DNA from: DATBAT01 sp963824805
GTDB lineage: Bacteria > Acidobacteriota > Terriglobia > Terriglobales > Acidobacteriaceae
Direction of reading: 5' to 3'
NCBI GenBank assembly: GCA_963824805.1
Contig: CAWGQZ010000011.1
Coordinates: forward strand, 1 to 64,000
DNA length: 64,000 nucleotides
This document shows, in pieces, positions 38,063 through 47,471 of the stretch. Position numbers and translations under genes: made by a program. The notes beneath the pieces were generated by a model. That model was given only the letters and a program-made list of their open reading frames with translations. It was not told where the DNA came from and did no database searches. Positions within the stretch are counted from its first letter, which is position 1. The number at the start of each line of letters is the position of its first letter.

Positions 38063-39502
38063 TCACTTGGTTCGGTTTCTCGGCAGAAAGAAATAAAACA
38101 CCGAGCCACGGTGCAGTTGGCTGGTTACACCGATTCTGCCGCCGTGGGCTTCGATAATCGCCCGCGCAATCGCCAATCCCATTCCTGTGCCCTGCACCCG
38201 GTAGCGTTGGTTCTTGCCCCGGTAAAACTTGTCGAAGATGAGCGCCTGCTCCATATCGTCGATGCCGATTCCCTGGTCCGACACACTCACCTCCAGGTGC
38301 TGGCCTTTGAACTCTGCGGTGACGCGGATAGGCGATTCCGGCGGCGAATATTTGGCGGCATTCTCCAATAGTTGCACCAGGACTTCCTCGACCCGCTCCC
38401 CATCCATTTCGACCGCGATCTCCGGCGATACCCGGATGTCGATGGGATGCTTCCCCAGTGCCTGTTTCAAATCTGCAATGGCGGCGTGCACCAGTTCAAG
38501 CACGCGCTGGGGCTGAATATCCAATTGGAATTCATGCGACTCCAGCCTCGCCATCTCCGCCGCTTCACCCACCAACCGGTTCAGGCGGTCGCTCTCTTCG
38601 TTGATCACCGCCATCAAATCACGGCGGTCATCTTCCGATAAATCGATGGGCGAAATTAGGCTCGTAACCGATGCCTTGATGGATGTCAGAGGCGTCCGAA
38701 ATTCGTGGGTGATCGAATCCAGAATCGCCGAGCGCAGTTTTTCGCTCTCTCGCGCCGCTTCCGAGCGGCTCAGGGATTCCACGGCGCTGGCTCGTTCCAC
38801 GGCGATGGCGATCAGGCTTCCAACCGCGTTCATGGTCTGGCTTGAGACCGTACCGATCACCCCGACGGCCCCGACGGTTTTCACCCCCATTCGTAGTGGA
38901 GTGAGGCTGAGGCCGCGCTCCCGATCAATGGTTGATTCGCCTCGAGCCGCGACGAGATGCAATTGCTCGGTATCAAGCTCCGGCGCAGTTGCTCCCGCAC
39001 GATAAACGTTGGCTTTATCGGGGATGTACACCGCGGCTGATGAAACTCCGAAGGAATCGACGACATATCCTGGAATCGAATTCAGCAGTTGCAGCACATT
39101 GTCGGCCGCCAGGAGTTGCTGACTGAAGTTGTATAAGCGCTCCAACTCGATCCGCCGGCCGACGGCTTCATCTTTTTGTTTCCTCGCGCGGTCAGAGAGC
39201 TGGCTGGCGATGAGCGCCGTCACCAGAAAAACCAGCAGGGCAATCCAATTTTGTCTGTCCGCAATGGTGAAGGTGCCGGTAGGCGGTAGAAAGTAATAGT
39301 TGAACAGCGCAGTTGCGGCCATTGCCAGCACCAGTGAGTACAACAATCCCCAGGTGGCGGAAATGATCAACACCGCCAGCAGAAAGGTCAGCGCCACGCT
39401 GGTAGGGTTGACGTGAAATGCGCGGTAGGCGTACACCACCGCAACCACGATCATTCCACAAACCAGCGACCGGTAGACCACGCGGATGGCGGACTTGTTC
39501 AC
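38063..39502 (-). CDS. Sensor histidine kinase equal to the C-terminal half of KdpD
   Basis: About 479 residues from a GTG at 39502. A four-helix DUF4118-type membrane domain (residues about 8-105) is followed by a GAF-like region, the dimerisation/phosphoacceptor domain with His in DSITHEFRTPLTSIKAS, and the ATPase boxes LLENAAKYSPPESPI, DQGIGID and GTGMGLAIARAI. This is the domain order of KdpD after its Usp domain. The KdpD N-terminal and Usp domains are in the divergent gene starting 58 bp away, so the sensor appears to be split across two genes. The open frame extends upstream to 39658, but that part overlaps the divergent gene and shows no homology. Confidence 0.8.
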   Translation of the reverse strand: MNKSAIRVVYRSLVCGMIVVAVVYAYRAFHVNPTSVALTFLLAVLIISATWGLLYSLVLAMAATALFNYYFLPPTGTFTIADRQNWIALLVFLVTALIASQLSDRARKQKDEAVGRRIELERLYNFSQQLLAADNVLQLLNSIPGYVVDSFGVSSAAVYIPDKANVYRAGATAPELDTEQLHLVAARGESTIDRERGLSLTPLRMGVKTVGAVGVIGTVSSQTMNAVGSLIAIAVERASAVESLSRSEAARESEKLRSAILDSITHEFRTPLTSIKASVTSLISPIDLSEDDRRDLMAVINEESDRLNRLVGEAAEMARLESHEFQLDIQPQRVLELVHAAIADLKQALGKHPIDIRVSPEIAVEMDGERVEEVLVQLLENAAKYSPPESPIRVTAEFKGQHLEVSVSDQGIGIDDMEQALIFDKFYRGKNQRYRVQGTGMGLAIARAIIEAHGGRIGVTSQLHRGSVFYFFLPRNRTK

Positions 39503-39560
39503 GACCAGCGATTGTATCCGACATCGACAAAGCGGACTTCGGTCGACGACAATGGTCGCA

Positions 39561-40681
39561 ATGCCTAAAACTCCCGAGCAATGGCTGGAGCAAGCTGCTC
39601 CCAAAAAAGAAGGTGGCACCTTCAAACTATTTCTCGGATACGCGCCGGGTGTCGGCAAGACTTACAACATGTTGAGCGAAGCCATTCGCCGCAAAAGCCG
39701 CGGCGAGGACATCGTCATCGGAGTCGTAGAGACCCACGGGCGAAAGGGGATTCTTGAGCTGGCGGAGAAGCTGGAATCCTTGCCGCGCAAGAAAGTGGAG
39801 TATAAAGGCACGGTTTTCGAGGAGATGGACCTCGATGGCATTCTGGCTCGCAAGCCGCCGTTGTCCTGGTCGACGAACTGGCTCATACCAATATCGAAGG
39901 GTCCAAGAATCGAAAGCGTTACGAAGACGTCCTGGAAATTCTTGATGCCGACATTTCGGTGCTTTCCACCATGAACGTCCAGCACCTGGAAAGTGTTGCC
40001 CCCAGTGTGCAGCGCATTAGCGGCGTGACCGTCCGTGAAACCGTCCCTGATTGGGTGATGAAGCGGGTGAAGGAAGTGGTGATGGCCGATCTGACTCCCG
40101 AAGCGCTCCAGACCCGCATGCGCCGTGGCGATATCTATCCTCTTGACCGGGTAGAGAAGGCGTTGTCGAATTTCTTCCGTCCCGGAAATCTCATCGCTTT
40201 GCGTGAACTGGCATTGCAGGAGGTCGCTCAGGAAGTCGACCGTAGCCTTGAGACCTACCTCGACAAAGAGGGTGGCGAGCGCAATTTGGGAGTGCGCGAA
40301 CGTTTCGCGGTGGCCATTAGTTCGAATCCCGCTGCCCAGCAGATCATTGGCCGCGCGGCCCGCATGGCAAAGCGTCTGGATGCGGAGCTGTACGTTGTCT
40401 ATGTCGATATCGGAACCGATGAAAGTGAAGCCAACCAGCGTTCTTTAGCGTCCAATATCCGCTACGCGGAAGGAGTCGGCGCTCAGGTCGTGCATCTTAA
40501 AGCCAGTACCGTTGCCAAAGCGGTAGCAGACTTTGTTCGCGAAAAGCGGATCACTCAGGTCGTATTTGGGCGTTCGGCGATCAAAGGGTGGAAGAGGTAT
40601 TTATACTTGAGCACGATCCACAAATTTCTTCGCGACGCCCCGCCCGTCGACGTGCATATCGTTACCCAGGAATCTTCATAG
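39561..40681 (+). CDS. kdpD: KdpD N-terminal sensor plus Usp domain, no kinase, one frameshift
   Basis: About 373 residues. The KdpD sensor domain has the Walker A motif GYAPGVGKTYNML and Walker B VVLVDELAHTNIEGSKNRKR. A universal-stress-protein domain follows (RFAVAISSNPAAQQIIGRAA, then VVFGRSAIKGWKRYL). It stops after Usp; there are no membrane helices or kinase domains. One missing base near 39855-39858 shifts the frame just before Walker B. ATG codons at 39552 and 39561 are both possible. It precedes a KdpE-like regulator by 5 nt. In normal KdpD the domain senses K+ and binds ATP; here it must act in trans. Confidence 0.83.
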
Positions 40682-40686
40682 CGCCT

Positions 40687-41385
40687 ATGCCTGATAAGAA
40701 ACGCATTCTGGTTGTGGACGACGAGCCACAGATCACGCGCGTGTTGCGAACTTCCCTTGCGGGCAGCGGCTACGAGGTCCGCACCGCCGAAGACGGCCAC
40801 GCCGGTCTGCGAGCGGCGAGAGAATGGCAGCCCGACTTGCTGATCACAGATATTTCCATGCCCAACATGGACGGGATCGAACTCTCGCGCCAGCTTCGTT
40901 CGGAATCAAACCTGCCCATCATAGTTTTGTCGGTAAAAGGTGAGGAGAAAACCAAAGTCGAAGCGCTCGACGCCGGAGCCGACGACTACGTCACCAAGCC
41001 CATTGGCATGGACGAACTGTTGGCACGCGTCCGTCGTAATTTGGCCCGGACTCTGCCCGCTGACGATTCCGCTCAAAGAGTGATTGCGATCGGAGATTTC
41101 AAGATCGATGCCGACGCCTTCCGTGCGGTGGTCAACGGTGTCGAAATTCGCCTTACCCCTAAAGAGTGCGAACTTCTGATGTTCCTAGCCCGTCACGCGG
41201 GAAGGGTGGTGACCCACAGAACCTTGCTGGTTGGAATCTGGGGTCCAAACAGCGTCGAACAACCCGAGCATCTCCGCGTGCTGGTAGCTCAGTTACGCAG
41301 GAAGATAGAAACCGACAGCACTCCCAATTACATCATTACTGAACCTTGGGTGGGCTACCGTTTTGAGCCCGCTGGCGAGAAATAG
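40687..41385 (+). CDS. kdpE: OmpR-family response regulator, KdpE-like
   Basis: A 232-residue two-component regulator. The receiver domain has the acidic pair in VVDDEPQ, the phosphoacceptor Asp in LLITDISMPNMDG and Lys in DYVTKPIGMDE. A winged-helix DNA-binding domain of the OmpR type follows (LTPKECELLMFLARHAGRVV, then EPWVGYRFEP). Linkage to the KdpD-like gene suggests KdpE, but no kdpFABC transporter genes occur in the window. The ATG at 40687 lies 5 nt after the upstream stop. Confidence 0.82.
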   Translation: MPDKKRILVVDDEPQITRVLRTSLAGSGYEVRTAEDGHAGLRAAREWQPDLLITDISMPNMDGIELSRQLRSESNLPIIVLSVKGEEKTKVEALDAGADDYVTKPIGMDELLARVRRNLARTLPADDSAQRVIAIGDFKIDADAFRAVVNGVEIRLTPKECELLMFLARHAGRVVTHRTLLVGIWGPNSVEQPEHLRVLVAQLRRKIETDSTPNYIITEPWVGYRFEPAGEK

Positions 41386-41498
41386 AGTTGTTTTGTCATC
41401 TTGAGCCCAGCGAAAGACATTCCTGCCGCGTAGTACCGGACGTAGGGGCCCTGGCTCCAAGGTGCGGTTATTCCACGGAGGTAATTGGAAGGGAAGTA

Positions 41499-42396
41499 TT
41501 AGAAAAGGCGCGTAATGCCTTCTCTTAGAATGACTACGCGATCCTGTACGCCGGCTGCCCTAGCTTCGGCGTCCAACAGCTGCAAGGGCTCTTCCATCGG
41601 CTCATGAGAGAGCCGGAACGATCCGTAATGCATGGGCACCATCCACTTCGATTTCAGATCCTGAAACGCGCGGAGCGCGTCTCCCGGACTCGTGTGCACG
41701 TTGCGGAAAGTGGTTGGGTTGTAAGCCCCAATCGGCAGCATGGCCAGATCCGGGGCGAGGCGACGTCCAATCTCGTGAAAGCCGCCGAAGTATGCCGTGT
41801 CGCCCGCGTGGTAAACCGAATGTTTGCTATCGCGAATCACGTAGCCACCGTAGCCGCGATGTGAATCACTCAATACGCGTGCTCCCCAGTGCCGGGCGGG
41901 GACGTGCGTCACCGTAACTCCCGCATGCCGGTAGCTGTTCCACCAGTTCAACTCAACCACATCGCCAAACCCGAGGTCCGAAACCAAATCAAACACATGG
42001 TGTGGAACAACCACCGTCGGCTGCGTGCCATCGGCGCGCCGGGTTTGCTGGACCAGTGACCGCAACGACGGCCGGTGCAGGTGGTCAAAATGGGCATGGG
42101 TGACCAGAACCAGATCGATGGGGGGCAGATCTCGCACTTTCAATCCAGGATGACGAAGCCGTTTCAGTATGAACAACCAGCTGGCGAAATTCGGGATCAA
42201 TGACAACATTCAATCCGCCCATCTGCACGAAAAAGCTGGAATGGCCAATAAAAGTTACGCCAAGTTCATGACTTGCAACCAACTGTGGTTTGTAGGCTTG
42301 GCCAGTTCGCGGCGTCACTGCGGAGTGGCGTACCAGCCGTCCAAACTGGCTGGCGCGTTGGTGAAGAGCACGATTACGCAGGGGGAGTTTTAACAT
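41499..42396 (-). CDS. Metallo-beta-lactamase-fold hydrolase (UlaG / NAPE-PLD-like), one frameshift
   Basis: About 298 residues. The metal-binding motif THAHFDHLHRPSL is followed by a ligand His in PARHWGARV, Asp in HAGDTAYFGGF and His in PMHYGSFRLSHE. The overall pattern (FIGHSSFFVQ, then GGYVIRDSKHSVYHAGDT) resembles membrane-lipid phosphodiesterases of the NAPE-PLD group more than beta-lactamases. One extra base near 42192 shifts the frame between NVVIDP and NFASWLF. The ATG at 42396 is chosen because the upstream part of the frame has no recognisable sequence. The substrate is unknown. Confidence 0.75.
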
Positions 42397-42513
42397 TTTG
42401 AAGCCGGCTTCGGGAAGCAATAAGCCCCGTGAAACCTTAAATCTGATTATCCTCGCCGAACTTATTAAAGTACAAGTCTTGAGATCTATTCTAGAACAAA
42501 CCAAGGTAATTCC

Positions 42514-42542
42514 TTGACCCTTGCGGCAGGGTCATTTCTAAT
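42514..42542 (+). promoter_or_regulatory. Sigma-70-type promoter before the second beta-hydroxyacid dehydrogenase
   Basis: TTGACC at 42514-42519 and TCTAAT at 42537-42542, each 5 of 6 to consensus, are spaced by 17 bp. A GAAGGAG ribosome-binding site follows at 42548-42554 and the ATG at 42561, so the untranslated leader would be very short. Confidence 0.5.
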
Positions 42543-42560
42543 CGCTAGAAGGAGCGTGGA

Positions 42561-43442
42561 ATGCGTATTGCTTTCTTAGGTTTGGGAATTATGGGACGGC
42601 CAATGGCCGCCAACCTGGTCAAGGCCGGGCACGAGGTCGCGGTATGGAACCGCAGCGCGGGCAAAGACGTTACAGGGGCGCGTACCGCATCTTCGCCAGC
42701 CGAGGCTGCCAATGGCGCCGAAGTGGTCTGGATGTGCGTCTCCGATACCAAAGCCGTAGAAGGCCTGCTTTTCGGAGAGCAGGGAATCGAGCAATCTCTG
42801 GGGGAAGGCATGGTGGTGGTTGATTCCAGCACCATCTCACCCACTGCCACCCGCAAGTTCGCCGAACGGGTACGCGCCAAGGGCGCCGACTACGTGGATG
42901 CTCCGGTAACCGGTTCAAAGACCGGGGCCGAAAGCGGCACCCTGATTTTCATTGTCGGCGGCGCCGACACCGCGATTGAAAAGCTGAAGCCACTATTTGC
43001 CGCGACCGGCAAACTCTTCTTCCGCATGGGGGAGACCGGCAAGGGACAAGCTGCCAAAATCGCTATGAATCTGCAGATTGCGCTGATTTATGAAGGCTTC
43101 GCGGAAGGTCTTACGCTCGCTGCCAAACTGGGCGTAGATGCAGCCACTCTGATGCCTTTGATTCAGGCGTCAATGGTGAAATCGGGCGTCGTCGAGTACA
43201 AGGCCCCTTTCGTCCTGAATCGCGATTTCACTCCTAACTTTCCCATGCGGCTCATGCACAAAGATATTCGCCTGATGCTCGAAGCGGCTAAAGAAGCCCG
43301 GGTGAAGCTTCCCGCCCTCGAAATCGTGGAAGAGGTTTACGACGTTGCCGTCGAAGACGGCAATCAGGACCTCGATTACGCTGCCACCATCACCCTGCTG
43401 GAAAAATGGGCCGGAGTGGAAGTAAAGAAGGCCACCGCCTAG
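42561..43442 (+). CDS. Beta-hydroxyacid dehydrogenase (3-hydroxyisobutyrate dehydrogenase family)
   Basis: A 293-residue NAD(P)-dependent enzyme, second of this family here. The Rossmann motif is FLGLGIMGRPMAANLVKAG, with Arg in VWNRSAGKD suggesting NADP use. The substrate loop DAPVTGSKTGAESGTL and the catalytic Lys in GQAAKIAMNLQIAL fit the family, possibly glyoxylate or succinic-semialdehyde reductase. It is monocistronic: MBL gene upstream on the other strand, desaturase 220 bp downstream with its own upstream region. Confidence 0.85.
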   Translation: MRIAFLGLGIMGRPMAANLVKAGHEVAVWNRSAGKDVTGARTASSPAEAANGAEVVWMCVSDTKAVEGLLFGEQGIEQSLGEGMVVVDSSTISPTATRKFAERVRAKGADYVDAPVTGSKTGAESGTLIFIVGGADTAIEKLKPLFAATGKLFFRMGETGKGQAAKIAMNLQIALIYEGFAEGLTLAAKLGVDAATLMPLIQASMVKSGVVEYKAPFVLNRDFTPNFPMRLMHKDIRLMLEAAKEARVKLPALEIVEEVYDVAVEDGNQDLDYAATITLLEKWAGVEVKKATA

Positions 43443-43574
43443 GGAAAAACATGGAGAGAGGTAGCTTCGCTACGTCTCGGGAACGCGAAGGTGACTTCCC
43501 AATCGTGCCTGAGGCGCGGGAGTGCTGAACCGCCGCTTCCAATCGGAACCCTAAAGTAATCAATCCGCCCCCCT

Positions 43575-43593
43575 CTATTACAGAACTATTACA
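43575..43593 (+). repeat. Direct repeat upstream of the desaturase gene
   Basis: CTATTACA at 43575-43582 is repeated exactly at 43586-43593. The 11-bp offset is about one turn of the helix, as expected for two sites on the same DNA face. It lies about 70-90 bp before the desaturase ATG and could be a regulator site. Confidence 0.35.
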
Positions 43594-43662
43594 CACGCAG
43601 ATTCACTCCGCTGTTAGCCTAAGCGTTGGGTTGGGAAGCTAACCGAACCAGGGGAACACACT

Positions 43663-44577
43663 ATGGAACTACAAGAGTTAGAGCGCAAATCGGCAGCCGA
43701 TAACGAGATCAATTGGGTCACGTTGACCTTCATGGCGCTGTTTCACGTCGGAGCGGTCGCGGCCCTGTTCTTCTTCACCTGGAAGGCGTTTTTCCTGGCC
43801 ATGTTCCTGTGGTGGGTCTCGGGCAGCCTGGGCATCGGCATGGGCTATCACCGACTGCTAACCCATCGCGGCTACAAGACGCCCAAGTGGGTCGAGTATT
43901 TCCTCACGGTTTGCGCGACGCTGACACTTGAAGGCGGCCCGATTTTCTGGGTTGCCACCCACCGCATACACCACCAGTACTCCGATCACGAAGGCGATCC
44001 GCATTCCCCGATCGATGGCAAGTGGTGGGCGCACATGGGTTGGATCCTGATGGGCAAGTCTATGCACCATGACACGACCACTTTGGCGCGTTACGTCCCC
44101 GACCTGGCAAAAGATAAATTCCACTGCTGGATTACCAAGTATCACTACGTCCCCATCGTTGCTCTGGGCGTGATCCTTCTGGCTCTTGGCGGACTGCCGT
44201 TCCTGATGTGGGGAATCTTCCTGCGCACCGTGATCGGGTTGCATGCCACCTGGCTGGTCAACTCGGCAACCCACAGCTGGGGAACGCGGCGGTTCGTCAC
44301 CCGCGATCTTTCCACCAATAGCTGGTGGGTCGCACTACTCACTTTTGGCGAAGGCTGGCACAACAATCATCACGCTCATCCGGTGTCGGCGCGCCACGGT
44401 CTGCGCTGGTATGAGGTGGATATGAACTGGTATGGAATCTGGGCGCTGAAAAAGTTGGGCCTGGCGCGGCATATCTATCAGGTGAACCTGTCGCAGCTGC
44501 CAAATCAACCGCAAGAGTCCCACGTTCCGGGATCGCCGATGCAGATTGCAGTTCCGTCTGCGGTAGGATCCGACTAG
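43663..44577 (+). CDS. Acyl-lipid/acyl-CoA fatty acid desaturase (delta-9 type)
   Basis: A 304-residue membrane-bound di-iron desaturase that introduces a cis double bond into acyl chains for membrane fluidity. All three histidine boxes are present: HRLLTHRGY, HRIHHQYSDHEGD and HNNHHAHPVSARHG. Hydrophobic segments lie around residues 20-60 and 150-195. Length and box spacing fit the stearoyl-CoA/acyl-lipid delta-9 group. A direct repeat lies upstream and a good terminator downstream, so it is a single-gene unit. Confidence 0.92.
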   Translation: MELQELERKSAADNEINWVTLTFMALFHVGAVAALFFFTWKAFFLAMFLWWVSGSLGIGMGYHRLLTHRGYKTPKWVEYFLTVCATLTLEGGPIFWVATHRIHHQYSDHEGDPHSPIDGKWWAHMGWILMGKSMHHDTTTLARYVPDLAKDKFHCWITKYHYVPIVALGVILLALGGLPFLMWGIFLRTVIGLHATWLVNSATHSWGTRRFVTRDLSTNSWWVALLTFGEGWHNNHHAHPVSARHGLRWYEVDMNWYGIWALKKLGLARHIYQVNLSQLPNQPQESHVPGSPMQIAVPSAVGSD

Positions 44578-44602
44578 GGCCTTCTCCAGTCTTCGCGAGA
44601 AT

Positions 44603-44638
44603 GACCTCGGCTTTTACTTGCCGGGGTCGTTTTGTTTT
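44603..44638 (+). terminator. Rho-independent terminator after the desaturase
   Basis: GACCTCGGC (44603-44611) pairs with GCCGGGGTC (44620-44628) over nine base pairs including one G-U pair, with an 8-base loop TTTTACTT, followed by the T-rich run GTTTTGTTTT. It lies 26 bp after the desaturase stop. Confidence 0.85.
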
Positions 44639-44774
44639 CGGACCCATTCCACCGTCCTCTTTGCGGGCCTCAGGATGGCCTTCAGAGGCGTTGCTGGGAT
44701 GGGGTTAGGGAGCTTTTTGGAGGGTGCGGAAGGATATTTCCTGGCGCGGGGATATCGCAAAGTGGAAAGGAGAC

Positions 44775-46016
44775 CTAAACCTTAACTGCTTCTTCTTCCC
44801 GCGCGGCGTAGTGCGAAACAACATACTCGTCCAATATTTGTACGAACTCGGCGACAATCTTGTCGCCCTTTAACGTGGTGAACAGGCGCCCATCGACGTA
44901 GACCGGAGCTTTGGGCTCTTCGAAAGTACCCGGGAGAGAAATACCCAGATTGGCGTGCTTGGATTCGCCGGGGCCGTTGACCACACAACCCATGACCGCC
45001 ACTTTCATCTCTTCCACTCCGCGGTGGCGGTCTTTCCAGTGGGGCATCTGTTCGCGCAAGTAGGTCTGAATCTGTTCCGCCATCTCCTGAAAAAAAGTGC
45101 TTGTGGTGCGGCCGCAGCCGGGACAGGCAGTGACTTGTGGCGTAAAGCTGCGGATCCCCAGCGACTGCAAAATCTGTTGTCCAACCCGGACTTCTTCGGT
45201 GCGATCGCCGCCAGGAGCAGGGGTTAGCGAGACACGAATCGTGTCACCGATGCCTTCCTGTAGAAGTACACCAAGTGCCGCACTCGACGCCACGATGCCT
45301 TTTGCGCCCATTCCCGCTTCTGTAAGGCCCAAGTGCAACGGGTAAGAACAGCGGGCAGCCAGGGAACGGTAAACGTCAATCAGGTCCTGCACACCGCTTA
45401 CTTTGGCGCTGAGAATAATCTGGTCGGGTCTTAAGCCATACTTTTCGGCAAGGCTGGCCGAGTTCAGGGCGCTCACCACCATCGCTTCCATGGTCACCTC
45501 GCGCGCGCCCAGAGGCTCCGCCAGCCGCGAGTTCTCATCCATCATTTTGGTCAGCAGGGACTGGTCGAGTGATCCCCAGTTCACGCCGATGCGCACCGGC
45601 TTCTGATTCTCGACCGCGACTTCGATCATGGTGCGGAAGTTGTTATCGTCCTTGCGTCCGATGCCCACGTTGCCAGGATTTATGCGGTACTTGGCCAGTC
45701 CACGAGCGCATTCCGGATACTTCTTGAGCAGTTGATGGCCGTTGTAATGGAAGTCACCGACGATGGGAACGTGAATGCCTTGTTGGGCGAGTTGGTCGAC
45801 GATGGGAGCCACTGCGGCCGCCGCCGCTTCGTTGTTCACCGTTACCCGCACCAGTTCTGATCCGGCGCGGGCTAAGGCGGCGACCTGTTGCACCGTGCCG
45901 GGGATATCGGCGGTATCGGTGTTGGTCATCGACTGCACCACAACTGGTGCATCGCTGCCCACACGGACTCCGCCGACCAGGCTGGTGACGGTTTTGCGAC
46001 GGTGAATGTCAGCCAT
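44775..46016 (-). CDS. ispG: 4-hydroxy-3-methylbut-2-enyl-diphosphate synthase (flavodoxin type)
   Basis: A 413-residue enzyme of the MEP isoprenoid pathway that reductively opens methylerythritol cyclodiphosphate to HMBPP. The N-terminal TIM-barrel part contains VQSMTNTDTADIPGTVQQVA. The C-terminal [4Fe-4S] domain has its cysteines in TACPGCGRTT and MGCVVNGPGESKHANLG. Length fits the bacterial form. It is last in a minus-strand cluster uppS-cdsA-dxr-rseP-ispG, which holds two MEP genes. Confidence 0.95.
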   Translation of the reverse strand: MADIHRRKTVTSLVGGVRVGSDAPVVVQSMTNTDTADIPGTVQQVAALARAGSELVRVTVNNEAAAAAVAPIVDQLAQQGIHVPIVGDFHYNGHQLLKKYPECARGLAKYRINPGNVGIGRKDDNNFRTMIEVAVENQKPVRIGVNWGSLDQSLLTKMMDENSRLAEPLGAREVTMEAMVVSALNSASLAEKYGLRPDQIILSAKVSGVQDLIDVYRSLAARCSYPLHLGLTEAGMGAKGIVASSAALGVLLQEGIGDTIRVSLTPAPGGDRTEEVRVGQQILQSLGIRSFTPQVTACPGCGRTTSTFFQEMAEQIQTYLREQMPHWKDRHRGVEEMKVAVMGCVVNGPGESKHANLGISLPGTFEEPKAPVYVDGRLFTTLKGDKIVAEFVQILDEYVVSHYAAREEEAVKV

Positions 46017-46099
46017 TAGAATCTTTAGTTTAGCACGATCAGCTGGCCCAGGCTTCCATCCTGAGAGGGCTCTTCGGGATGTCGACGAGGCTGAGTAGG

Positions 46100-47443
46100 T
46101 TACGGCAACTTCTGCATCATGCCCGGGATGGTCTTGGCCAAATCGTTGTAGATGACCATGACCGCGAACAATACCAGGAAAACGAAGGCGGCTTGGTAGA
46201 TCCGCTCTTTGATACGCAAGCTGATGTCCCGCCGCATCAGGCCCTCGAGTGCCAGCAGCAGAATGACTCCACCGTCCATGATTGGAATTGGCAGCAGGTT
46301 GAAGATACCCAGATTCAAGCTGATCGCGGAGGTCAACCCCATGAGCGGAGTCCAGCCTTTCTCGCTGGCAGCTGCGCCCGCGGCGCGGCCGATACCGATG
46401 GGGCCTTCAATGGTTCGGGGAGAGATTTGTCCGCGCACCAGCTTCTGCACCAGCTCCAGAATCAGGAACGAGGTTTTCTTGTTTTCTTCAATCGAACGCG
46501 ACACCGCTTCGGTGAACGACAATCTACCGATCTTAGTGGGCACGCTGCCAATACCGATGCGATAGCGCTGTTCCTGGGTTCCATCGTCATCGCCAAGTTT
46601 CGGTTGAACTGTGAAGGAAAGCTGTTTGCCGTCCCGCCGAACCACCAGCGTGACCGGCTTGTCCTTGGACTGCTTAAGGCTATCAATCATGGCGGAGACT
46701 GCCGGAAGCTGCTTTCCGTCCATCGTGAGAATCTCATCCCCCTCGAGCAGTCCGGCCTGTTCGGCGGGCATGCCCTTGGTCAGCTGGGTGATGATCATCG
46801 GCTGAATCGGGTCCCAACCGGCGTAGCCGATCTGCGAAACCTTACTTGCTTCGGGAATAATCGTCTTGTGCAGGAATTCGTTACCACGCTGGATAGTCAC
46901 ATCCAGCGGGTGGTTGGGACTGAGCATCACTCGCGGTTCAAGCTGTTCCCAAGTGGGGTCCTGAATTCCGTCGATGTTCTTGATGCGATCGCCGGGCTGA
47001 ATTCCGGCTTTGGCGGCAGGGGAATCAGCATCGGTCCAAGCTACGATCGCAGGCTGATCGAGAAAAACCGGATACTCGTAGTGGATCATGTAAACCACTG
47101 CCAACAGTCCAATCGCGAGCATGATGTTCATCGCGGGCCCGGCAATTGCAATCAGGAAACGATGCCACCGGGGGTGGGACATGAATTCGCCAGGATCGCC
47201 CGTGCGACTGTCCATGGGGTTCTCGCCGCTCATCTTGACGTAACCACCGAGTGGGAGCGCATTGATTCGGTAGTCGGTATCACCCTTGCGGAAGCCGACC
47301 AGGCGCTTGCCAAAACCGATGGCAAACTGCTCCACCCGAACTCCCAGCAACTTAGCGGCGGCATAGTGCCCAAACTCGTGGACCAGGATCATGAATCCGA
47401 GGACCACACCGACGGCGACCAGAGCTGTTAAGAATGAACCCAT
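46100..47443 (-). CDS. rseP: Site-2 zinc protease RseP
   Basis: A 447-residue inner-membrane intramembrane metalloprotease. The zinc motif HEFGHYAAAKLLG is in the first helix, and NLLPIPIMDGGVILLLALEG, which supplies the third ligand Asp, is near the C-terminus. Two PDZ regions lie between (about residues 115-195, AAKAGIQPGDRI; and 205-290, PAEQAGLLEGDEI). RseP cuts anti-sigma factors and signal-peptide remnants. Its place next to dxr and cdsA is the common bacterial arrangement. A 450-codon open frame on the opposite strand is an artefact. Confidence 0.93.
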   Translation of the reverse strand: MGSFLTALVAVGVVLGFMILVHEFGHYAAAKLLGVRVEQFAIGFGKRLVGFRKGDTDYRINALPLGGYVKMSGENPMDSRTGDPGEFMSHPRWHRFLIAIAGPAMNIMLAIGLLAVVYMIHYEYPVFLDQPAIVAWTDADSPAAKAGIQPGDRIKNIDGIQDPTWEQLEPRVMLSPNHPLDVTIQRGNEFLHKTIIPEASKVSQIGYAGWDPIQPMIITQLTKGMPAEQAGLLEGDEILTMDGKQLPAVSAMIDSLKQSKDKPVTLVVRRDGKQLSFTVQPKLGDDDGTQEQRYRIGIGSVPTKIGRLSFTEAVSRSIEENKKTSFLILELVQKLVRGQISPRTIEGPIGIGRAAGAAASEKGWTPLMGLTSAISLNLGIFNLLPIPIMDGGVILLLALEGLMRRDISLRIKERIYQAAFVFLVLFAVMVIYNDLAKTIPGMMQKLP

Positions 47444-47471
47444 ATGAAATTGGCTGTTCCTTCCGAGAATC

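Noticed and set aside
39503..39658. N-terminal extension of the KdpD-like kinase up to 39658
   Set aside because: It overlaps the divergent KdpD sensor gene and lacks similarity; the GTG at 39502 directly precedes the membrane domain.
43470..43490. Small hairpin GTAGC-TTC-GCTAC after the second beta-hydroxyacid dehydrogenase as a terminator
   Set aside because: The stem is only five base pairs and no T-run follows.
46079..47431. A 450-codon open frame on the plus strand opposite rseP
   Set aside because: The minus strand encodes a complete RseP with HExxH and PDZ motifs. The opposite frame has no recognisable domain and is a by-product of codon bias.
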